A stretch of 5,158 bases of DNA, from assembly GCA_031295725.1 (NCBI GenBank), contig JAUMNV010000162.1, forward strand, positions 1 to 5,158, read 5' to 3'. Shown here piece after piece: positions 1 through 4,388 of the stretch. Position 1 is the first letter of the stretch; every line of letters begins with the position of its first letter. The notes under the pieces are model-generated. The model made no database searches. It was not told the origin of the DNA and saw only the letters and a list, made by a program, of their open reading frames with translations. The DNA is from Collinsella sp. (GTDB taxonomy: Bacteria; Actinomycetota; Coriobacteriia; Coriobacteriales; Coriobacteriaceae). The position numbers and the translations under genes were made by a program.

Positions 1-89
1 GCATCCTCAAATATCAGCTGACCACCACAGCCCTTTTGGACGACATGGTAATAGCCGTAAACAGAGATTTCCCGCGCGGTCCGAGTCAT
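1..89 (-). CDS. REP-associated tyrosine transposase (RAYT / IS200-like Y1 family), N-terminal fragment cut by window edge
   Basis: Only the first 29 codons are visible and the gene runs off the left edge. The protein starts MTRTAREISVYGYYHVVQKG and continues to QLIFED. The YHVVQKG segment followed by about six residues and IFED matches the N-terminus of Y1 (IS200-like) transposases of the RAYT type, which usually read YHV-x-x-RG then IFxDD. The family's catalytic HxH and tyrosine lie further on, outside the window. In this family the enzyme nicks single-stranded DNA and is thought to mobilise short palindromic REP repeats. Two candidate ATGs exist, at 95 and 89. I chose 89 because AGGAGG at 98-103 is 8 nt from it but only 2 nt from the other. 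Two palindromic repeats starting with GTAG lie 100-230 bp upstream, which supports the RAYT reading. I found no convincing promoter in 96-190. It could instead be an ordinary IS200-family transposase or a decayed copy. Confidence 0.72.
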   Translation of the reverse strand, partial: MTRTAREISVYGYYHVVQKGCGGQLIFED

Positions 90-97
90 ACGCATCT

Positions 98-103
98 CCT
101 CCT
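98..103 (-). promoter_or_regulatory. Shine-Dalgarno for the transposase gene
   Basis: A perfect AGGAGG on the minus strand lies 8 nt before the ATG at 89. Its spacing decides between the two in-frame ATGs, 89 and 95. Confidence 0.7.
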
Positions 104-190
104 CTACAGATAACAAATACGTTACCCGAGTCGGAAAGCTAAATATCACGCAATGAACCGCAACTCGCTTCTATCGGCGAACGGTAGGTA

Positions 191-223
191 GTAGCTAAAA
201 AAGCCCCGTCCCAAATTAGCTAC
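191..223. repeat. REP-like palindromic repeat, copy A
   Basis: A 33-bp element is bounded by a perfect 8-bp inverted repeat, GTAGCTAA (191-198) and TTAGCTAC (216-223), around a C-rich core with CCCCGTCCC on the plus strand. Apart from a 4-bp length difference and two substitutions it is the same as copy B at 287-315, in the same orientation. A second, mutually exclusive hairpin is possible: CCCAAA (210-215) can pair with TTTGGG (224-229), whose loop contains one arm of the first palindrome. REP sequences mobilised by RAYT proteins typically carry a GTAG or GGAG tetranucleotide next to a palindrome, and a RAYT-like gene starts about 100 bp away. Calling it a REP is inference. Only two copies are visible here. 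Confidence 0.6.
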
Positions 224-230
224 TTTGGGC

Positions 231-273
231 AAAAAGAAAGCCGGGCAGGTGCGGAAAACCGCAACTGCCCGGC
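231..273 (-). terminator. Intrinsic (rho-independent) terminator of the obg-nadD-yqeK-rsfS unit
   Basis: Positions 240-254 pair with 259-273 in a 15-bp GC-rich stem with one mismatch (249/264) and a 4-nt loop (255-258, UUUU in the minus-strand RNA). On the minus strand the stem is followed at once by TTTCTTTTT (239-231). The plus-strand side has no T-tract, so it acts on minus-strand transcription. It starts about 42 nt after the rsfS stop codon, with repeat copy B in between, and would separate the operon from the transposase gene downstream. Confidence 0.92.
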
Positions 274-286
274 GATATGCGTGAGG

Positions 287-315
287 GTAGCTAAACCCCG
301 TCTCAAATGAGCTAC
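287..315. repeat. REP-like palindromic repeat, copy B, abutting the rsfS stop codon
   Basis: A 29-bp element with ends GTAGCT (287-292) and AGCTAC (310-315) and a core containing CCCCGTC. Aligned with copy A it has a 4-bp deletion and two substitutions, otherwise identical, in the same orientation. Read on the minus strand, its first base is the last base of the rsfS TAG stop (317-315). The next in-frame codon, also TAG, lies inside the repeat. Copies A and B bracket the operon terminator. Confidence 0.6.
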
Positions 316-770
316 TAGAGGAGGTTGAGGGGGAGCTGGGGGGCGTCTCCCCAGAGTTTCTCGAGGCGGTAGAAGTCGCGGGCTTCGGGAGTGAAGACGT
401 GGACGACAACCGAACCGTAGTCCATGAGCATCCAGGTCTTCTGCTCGCGACCCTCGATGGAGAACGGGTGCTCGCCGCAAGCCTCGGCGACCTTCTCCTC
501 GATCTCGTCGACGATAGAATCGACCTGGCGGTTGTTGGTACCGGTGGCAAGCACAAAGTAGTCGCATACGTCGGAAAGCTCGGTCAGGTCGAGCACCTGA
601 ACGTCCTCGCCCTTCTTGTCGTAGGCGGCCTGTGCGGCGGCGCGGGCGACATCCTCGGCGGCGACACCGCTCGCGGACAGCGAGGCGGCAGTGCGGTCGG
701 ACGTGGCGGCGAAGCTCTTGTGCTCCACATGTTCAAGAATCTGCTCGTCGGTCATGGTCTCGTCGGCCAT
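315..770 (-). CDS. rsfS: Ribosomal silencing factor RsfS (Iojap/YbeB family)
   Basis: The 151-residue protein belongs to the Iojap/RsfS/YbeB family. The family binds protein L14 (uL14) on the 50S subunit and blocks joining with the 30S, slowing translation when nutrients are short. The recognisable core runs from about residue 37 to the end. It includes LDLTELSDVCDYFVLATG (60-77), the NNRQV segment (79-83), WMLMDYGSVVVHVF (113-126) and the closing FYRLEKLWGDAP (133-144). The first ~36 residues are acidic and Ala/Ser-rich, and go beyond the usual family length of roughly 105-130 residues. The ATG at 770 has AAGAGG (777-782) 6 nt upstream. An internal ATG at residue 6 is possible but has weaker support. 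It is the last gene of the operon, 27 nt after yqeK, and ends in tandem TAG TAG stops just before the terminator. Confidence 0.95.
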   Translation of the reverse strand: MADETMTDEQILEHVEHKSFAATSDRTAASLSASGVAAEDVARAAAQAAYDKKGEDVQVLDLTELSDVCDYFVLATGTNNRQVDSIVDEIEEKVAEACGEHPFSIEGREQKTWMLMDYGSVVVHVFTPEARDFYRLEKLWGDAPQLPLNLL

Positions 771-797
771 GGAATACCTCTTTCTAGACAGCCCGAG

Positions 798-1406
798 CTA
801 GCGCAGCTGGGCGTAATGGTTGTAAATCGAAATAGCCGTGGGATAAAGATAGCGCCCGGACTGGATCACATAGACCAAACCCTGCGCAAAACAGGAGAAG
901 AACAACTCGTCGAGCGACGACTCCCCCACCATCTTGCGCAGCGCATGCGCATAGTCGCCGTGGCGGTTGGGCTCGATGGCATCGGCCACAAAGACCACCA
1001 TATCGAGCGGCGTCATGTCGCAAGCGCCCACGGTATGACGGTCGACAGCCTGGAAAACGGCCGGCGACAACTCGGGGAAAAGCTGCGGAAGCTCATAGGC
1101 GGCAACAGGACCATGCAAAAGCGGCGTCGCGGCGGAAGGAGAACCGGCAATCTTAATGCCGTAATGCAGAGCGCGCGTAACCAGCTCGTCGTCGGAGAGC
1201 ACTTTGTCCCAGTCGTGGATCAGACCGGCAGCAGCGGCATCAAAGCGGTCAACGCCGTAGACCTCGGCCAGATGAAGTGCGGTCTCGGCAACACCCAGCG
1301 AATGCACATAGCGCTTGCGCTTATCCTTCATGCGAACATCGAGCAGCTCTTGAATGCGCTTGAGCAGTGCGCGCTCATCGCCCTCAAACTGATCCTCTAC
1401 CGACAA
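798..1406 (-). CDS. yqeK: YqeK-family HD-domain protein, probable symmetrical Ap4A hydrolase
   Basis: The 202-residue protein matches the YqeK family of HD-superfamily metal phosphohydrolases. Characterised members cleave diadenosine tetraphosphate symmetrically to two ADP. Likely metal ligands are in the expected order: H35 in YVHSLGV, the H64-D65 pair in LIHDWDK, H98 in LLHGPVAA, H124 in RHTVG, and D142 in VADAIEPNR. The usual HDYAK signature reads HDWDK here. The start is TTG at 1406, the only usable in-frame start after the nadD stop. The upstream codons are ACG, TCT, GGG and TGG, then the stop. A GGGGG Shine-Dalgarno lies 6 nt before it. The next ATG, at codon 26, would remove part of the first helix. 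The gene begins 12 nt after nadD, an arrangement seen in many bacteria (nadD-yqeK-rsfS), and is presumably co-transcribed. Substrate specificity is inferred from the family. Confidence 0.92.
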   Translation of the reverse strand: MSVEDQFEGDERALLKRIQELLDVRMKDKRKRYVHSLGVAETALHLAEVYGVDRFDAAAAGLIHDWDKVLSDDELVTRALHYGIKIAGSPSAATPLLHGPVAAYELPQLFPELSPAVFQAVDRHTVGACDMTPLDMVVFVADAIEPNRHGDYAHALRKMVGESSLDELFFSCFAQGLVYVIQSGRYLYPTAISIYNHYAQLR

Positions 1407-1412
1407 CGTAGA

Positions 1413-1417
1413 CCCCC
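1413..1417 (-). promoter_or_regulatory. Shine-Dalgarno supporting the TTG start of yqeK
   Basis: GGGGG on the minus strand lies 6 nt upstream of the TTG at 1406, in the 12-nt gap after the nadD stop codon. It supports initiation at a non-ATG codon. Confidence 0.5.
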
Positions 1418-1418
1418 A

Positions 1419-2096
1419 TCACTCAAAATCTTCTTGGCCCAAATCGGCATATAGCCTGCGTTTGCGAATGTAGCCGAGCACGGACTCGCTCGTAAGATAG
1501 CGCACGCTCATGCCGCGGGCAACTCGCTTACGAATGTTCGTCGAGCTGATCGCCAGCGCCGGAATCTGAATATAGCGCACGTCGAACGGCAGCCCCGACT
1601 CTTTGATTCGGGCACGCGCTGTATCGATATCAAAGCCCGGTCGTGTCGCCGCAATAAAGGTAGCAAGCTCAGCGATTCGTTCGGCATCATGCCAGGTCAC
1701 GATATCGATAATCGCATCGGCGCCCGTAATAAAGTAGAGCTTTACCTGCGGCGGGTAAAAGTCGCGAAGGGCATGAAGCGTATCAGCCGTATAGGTTACG
1801 CCCGGGCGGTCGATCTCGAACCGGCTCGCCAAAAAGGCCGGGTTCGCGGCGGTGGCGAGGACCGTCATGGCATAACGGTCCTCGGCAGGCGTCACCGGCT
1901 TGTCAAGCTTAAAGGCAGGCGTGCCCGCCGGCATAAAGAGCACGGCATCCAAGTCGAGGGACTCACGCGCCTGCTCAGCGGTCACCAGGTGCCCGTAATG
2001 GATGGGATCAAAGGTGCCACCCATAATGCCGAGCCTAAACTCCTGCCCGTCCTCTAGAGGAAGCTCGGGCAGACCGATTCCACCGCGCAGCGACAT
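1419..2096 (-). CDS. nadD: Nicotinate-nucleotide adenylyltransferase NadD
   Basis: The 225-residue enzyme transfers AMP from ATP to nicotinate mononucleotide, giving deamido-NAD in the shared last steps of NAD biosynthesis. Nucleotidyltransferase signatures are clear: GGTFDPIHYGH (26-36, the (H/T)xGH-type ATP-binding motif), FITGADA (122-128) with DIVTWHDAERI after it, and ISSTNIRKRV (183-192, the ISSTxIR motif near the C-terminus). Most NadD proteins begin two to six residues before GGTFDP. Here about 20 extra residues precede RLGIMGG. There is no ATG/GTG/TTG nearer to the core except the Met within IMGG. The ATG at 2096 has GGAGGG (2107-2112) 10 nt upstream, inside the end of obg, and lies 3 nt after the obg stop (TAA GCC ATG), so the two genes are tightly coupled. 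Confidence 0.96.
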   Translation of the reverse strand: MSLRGGIGLPELPLEDGQEFRLGIMGGTFDPIHYGHLVTAEQARESLDLDAVLFMPAGTPAFKLDKPVTPAEDRYAMTVLATAANPAFLASRFEIDRPGVTYTADTLHALRDFYPPQVKLYFITGADAIIDIVTWHDAERIAELATFIAATRPGFDIDTARARIKESGLPFDVRYIQIPALAISSTNIRKRVARGMSVRYLTSESVLGYIRKRRLYADLGQEDFE

Positions 2097-2099
2097 GGC

Positions 2100-3566
2100 T
2101 TACTCGCCCTCCGAGGTCTCGGCATCGTCCTCGGCATCCGCCGCATCGACAACCTCGACGCCCTCATCCGCAGCATCGGCCACGTCAATGGCCTCGACGG
2201 CAACGTCCTCGCCAGCATCCTCGAGCTCTTCGTACTCCGAGAAGTCCTCGGCGCCCTCAAAGTCAAAAGCGCGCTGGCAAATGCGGACCTCGTCGCCCGC
2301 ACGGCAACCGGCCTTCTCGAGCGCGTCGTCAACACCCATACGCGCAAACTTATGCTGCAGGTAAATGACGGCTTCCTCGTTTTCCCAGTCGGTCTGGATG
2401 ACCATGCGCTCGATGGCACGACCGACCACGCGGAAGGCACCGGGCTCTTCCTGGACAATGCGGAAACGCTTCTCGCGCTGCAGGCGGCGACGCTCCCACT
2501 CCTCGTCGCGCAGATCGACCGGCTCATCAGAGACCGCCAGCTCGGCGCGAAGCTTAGCCACCTGCTCGCCCACGGCAAGCATCAGCGTGTTGAGGCCGGC
2601 GCCCGTAACAGCAGACACGGCAAAGAACATATGGCCATCGTCGAGCGCCGCACGCTTAAGGTCGGCAATCTTGTCGGCCGTGCCCGGCGCATCACACTTG
2701 TTGGCAACAACGATCTGCGGACGCTCCGAAAGCTCGGCGCCATACTGCTCGAGCTCGCGGTTGATGATGCGATAGTCCTCGACCGGATCGCGATCCTCAA
2801 AACCACCCGTCATATCGACGACGTGCATGATGAGTGCCGTACGCTCAATGTGGCGCAGGAACTGGTGACCCAGGCCCTTGCCCTCGCTCGCGCCCTCGAT
2901 GAGACCGGGGACGTCGGCAACGACGTAAGAATATTCGCCGGCACGCACCATGCCGAGGTTCGGCACGAGCGTGGTAAACGGGTAGTCAGCAATCTTGGGG
3001 CGGGCGGCACTCATGCGCGCAATGAGCGATGACTTACCCACCGAGGGAAAGCCCACAAGCGCGGCATCGGCCATAAGCTTCATCTCGAGCTCGATCCAGT
3101 GTTCCTCGGCAGGCTCGCCGAGCTGGGCAAAGGCCGGAGCGCGACGCACCGACGTCACAAAGTGTGTGTTGCCCAGACCGCCGGCACCGCCGGGCGCCAC
3201 GACGACGCGCTCGCCGTCGTGCACCAGGTCGGCAATCTCGAACATCGGGGTCTGCGTCTCGGGATCGAGCTCGCGCACCACGGTACCCATAGGGACCTTG
3301 AGAATCAGGTCCTCGCCGCTCTTACCGTTACGACGGGCACCCTGCCCGTGCGTGCCGCGCTCGGCGCGGAAGTGATGCTTAAAGCGGTAATCGATCAGCG
3401 AAGACAGCTGAGCATCGGCCTGGATGACGACATTGCCGCCACGACCGCCGTCGCCGCCATCGGGGCCGCCCTTGGGGACAAATGCCTCGCGCCTAAACGA
3501 CATGCATCCGGCTCCGCCGTCGCCGCCGCACACGTTAATGCGGCTGATATCGGTGAACTGTGACAA
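2100..3566 (-). CDS. obg: GTPase Obg/CgtA, with OCT domain and acidic tail
   Basis: The 488-residue protein is an Obg-family GTPase, which acts in late 50S subunit assembly and links it to GTP/ppGpp levels. The glycine-rich Obg fold covers about 1-158 (CGGDGGAG, KGGPDGGDGGRGGNV, APGGAGGLGN). The G domain follows at about 159-338: G1 GFPSVGKSS (172-180), switch I FTTL (197-200), G3 DVPGLIEGA (218-226), G4 NKCD (289-292) and G5 SAVTGAG (318-324). An OCT domain (about 355-430) follows, typical of Gram-positive and actinobacterial Obg. The last 56 residues have 25 Asp/Glu and no Lys, Arg or His. The start is TTG at 3566. It gives the canonical MSQFTDISRINVCGGDGG N-terminus, and a perfect AGGAGG lies 8 nt upstream. 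A hairpin with U-tract immediately precedes the ribosome binding site, suggesting partial uncoupling from rplU-rpmA. Confidence 0.98.
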   Translation of the reverse strand: MSQFTDISRINVCGGDGGAGCMSFRREAFVPKGGPDGGDGGRGGNVVIQADAQLSSLIDYRFKHHFRAERGTHGQGARRNGKSGEDLILKVPMGTVVRELDPETQTPMFEIADLVHDGERVVVAPGGAGGLGNTHFVTSVRRAPAFAQLGEPAEEHWIELEMKLMADAALVGFPSVGKSSLIARMSAARPKIADYPFTTLVPNLGMVRAGEYSYVVADVPGLIEGASEGKGLGHQFLRHIERTALIMHVVDMTGGFEDRDPVEDYRIINRELEQYGAELSERPQIVVANKCDAPGTADKIADLKRAALDDGHMFFAVSAVTGAGLNTLMLAVGEQVAKLRAELAVSDEPVDLRDEEWERRRLQREKRFRIVQEEPGAFRVVGRAIERMVIQTDWENEEAVIYLQHKFARMGVDDALEKAGCRAGDEVRICQRAFDFEGAEDFSEYEELEDAGEDVAVEAIDVADAADEGVEVVDAADAEDDAETSEGE

Positions 3567-3574
3567 CAGAATCG

Positions 3575-3580
3575 CCTCCT
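3575..3580 (-). promoter_or_regulatory. Shine-Dalgarno fixing the TTG start of obg
   Basis: A perfect AGGAGG on the minus strand is 8 nt from the TTG at 3566. The next in-frame Met is residue 22, inside the conserved Obg fold, so the TTG must be the start. Confidence 0.85.
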
Positions 3581-3582
3581 AC

Positions 3583-3626
3583 AAAAAAGAGGGAGACCCT
3601 TGAATCCTAAAACTCAAGTGCCTCCC
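3583..3626 (-). terminator. Intrinsic terminator / attenuator between rpmA and obg
   Basis: On the minus strand, 3626-3614 pairs with 3603-3591 in a 13-position stem with one mismatch (A3619 with G3598) and one G-U pair, closing a 10-nt loop (3604-3613). It is followed directly by TCTTTTTT (3590-3583). This fits a rho-independent terminator for rplU-rpmA transcription. The tract ends 2 nt before the obg Shine-Dalgarno, leaving no room for a separate promoter in between, so obg must rely on readthrough or on a promoter upstream of the hairpin. I therefore read it as a leaky terminator. No anti-terminator partner was obvious. Confidence 0.78.
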
Positions 3627-3651
3627 ACATATGTGCTCTATGAAGGGTGAA

Positions 3652-3909
3652 TTACGCGTTCGCGAGCGGGCGTACGCTGACCCTGTGCTTGATACCCTTG
3701 TGGAACTCAACGGTACCGTCGACCAGCGCGAACAGCGTGTCGTCCTTACCACGGCCAACGTTCTCACCCGGGTGGATGTGCGTGCCGTGCTGACGGACGA
3801 GAATCGTGCCCGTGGTTACCGTCTGGCCGGCATAGCGCTTCGTGCCAAGGCGCTGACCGCGGGAGTCACGGCCATTACGGGAGGAACCGAGTCCTTTTTT
3901 GTGTGCCAT
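3652..3909 (-). CDS. rpmA: 50S ribosomal protein L27 (bL27)
   Basis: The 85-residue protein is full-length bL27. Its N-terminal tail reaches toward the peptidyl-transferase centre of the 50S subunit. The family's conserved sequence is clear: MAHKKGLGSSRNGRDSRGQR at the N-terminus, then LGTKRYAGQTV, GTILVRQHGT and HPGENVGRGKDDTLFAL. The N-terminus begins directly with MAHKKG. It lacks the short cleavable leader that many Firmicutes L27 proteins carry, so no Prp protease is needed, and no prp gene sits between rplU and rpmA. The ATG at 3909 is preceded by a weak AGTAGGT-type ribosome binding site about 8 nt upstream. It lies 33 nt after rplU, so the two are almost surely co-transcribed. Confidence 0.98.
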   Translation of the reverse strand: MAHKKGLGSSRNGRDSRGQRLGTKRYAGQTVTTGTILVRQHGTHIHPGENVGRGKDDTLFALVDGTVEFHKGIKHRVSVRPLANA

Positions 3910-3942
3910 TGTGTATACCTACTCTTTCGTTACGAGTGTAAT

Positions 3943-4317
3943 CTACTCGGCGACGGGAGCCTCGGCAACAGCCTCGGCCTCTGCCTTGACAGCCTTCTTG
4001 GCGCGGGACGTAGCCTGGACCTTCACGATCTTCAGCTTGGTGAGCTGCTGACGGTGACCCTTCAGACGACGATAGCGCTTACGCTTGTGGAACTTGAAGA
4101 CCAGCTGCTTCTCGCCCTTGAACTGCTCAACGATCTGAGCGGTAACCTTGGCCTTGGCCAGCTTGTCGGGATCGGTGACGATCTTCTTACCATCGTTGAG
4201 GAAGATAACCGGCAGGGTGACCTTGTCGCCCTCATTGCCCTCGATCTTCTCGACGGTGATGACATCGTCGGTGGCGACCTTGTACTGCTTGCCGCCCGTG
4301 TTAACGATTGCGTACAT
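3943..4317 (-). CDS. rplU: 50S ribosomal protein L21 (bL21)
   Basis: The 124-residue protein is bL21, which binds 23S rRNA in the large subunit. It starts MYAIVNTGGKQYKV, the standard L21 N-terminus, and contains the signature KRKRYRRLKGHRQQLTKLKI (78-97). An upstream in-frame ATG at 4338 would add seven residues (MHEGQVN). I chose 4317 because GAAGGG (4327-4332) is 9 nt from it, nothing like a ribosome binding site precedes 4338, and family members begin MYAI. The usual length is about 103 residues. Here a C-terminal tail of about 20 residues rich in Ala, Glu and Lys is added, ending APVAE. A strong promoter lies about 43-71 bp upstream, giving a leader of roughly 35 nt, so rplU is the first gene of its transcript. 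Confidence 0.97.
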   Translation of the reverse strand: MYAIVNTGGKQYKVATDDVITVEKIEGNEGDKVTLPVIFLNDGKKIVTDPDKLAKAKVTAQIVEQFKGEKQLVFKFHKRKRYRRLKGHRQQLTKLKIVKVQATSRAKKAVKAEAEAVAEAPVAE

Positions 4318-4326
4318 GTTTACTTG

Positions 4327-4332
4327 CCCTTC
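4327..4332 (-). promoter_or_regulatory. Shine-Dalgarno fixing the rplU start
   Basis: GAAGGG on the minus strand is 9 nt from the ATG at 4317 and lies downstream of the alternative ATG at 4338, so only 4317 can use it. Confidence 0.7.
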
Positions 4333-4359
4333 ATGCATCAGTTAGTGCAACAGCCGAAT

Positions 4360-4388
4360 ATAGTAGCAGGCGAAAATACCCCCGTCAA
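4360..4388 (-). promoter_or_regulatory. Sigma-70-type promoter of rplU-rpmA
   Basis: On the minus strand, -35 TTGACG (4388-4383) and -10 TACTAT (4365-4360) are separated by exactly 17 bp, and TG-N precedes the -10 (extended -10). Transcription would start near 4353, giving a leader of about 35 nt before the rplU ATG. The -35 box includes the TGA stop (4387-4385) of the upstream gene. The motif is very near the consensus, but its activity is inferred. Confidence 0.8.

Noticed and set aside
96..190. Promoter for the transposase gene
   Set aside because: Only weak, poorly spaced hexamer matches are visible on the minus strand, so none was annotated.
191..315. Possible short CRISPR array (two repeats about 63 bp apart)
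   Set aside because: Only two copies of unequal length, the intervening sequence is a terminator hairpin, and no cas gene is present; REP-like repeats explain it better.
220..567. Minus-strand frames reading through the terminator and the rsfS 3' end
   Set aside because: They lie out of frame with the conserved RsfS core and cross an intrinsic terminator.
399..1454. Long plus-strand open frame (351 codons) antisense to rsfS and yqeK
   Set aside because: It runs opposite two well-recognised genes, has no family resemblance and no ribosome binding site, and is explained by codon bias in a GC-rich genome.
2054..2578. Minus-strand frame of 174 codons overlapping the obg 3' end
   Set aside because: It is in a different frame from obg, rich in Ser/Arg/Pro, and matches no family; obg is certain in this stretch.
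4318..4353. Possible structured L21 leader or riboswitch before rplU
   Set aside because: The predicted leader is only about 35 nt and I could not find a stable stem in it.
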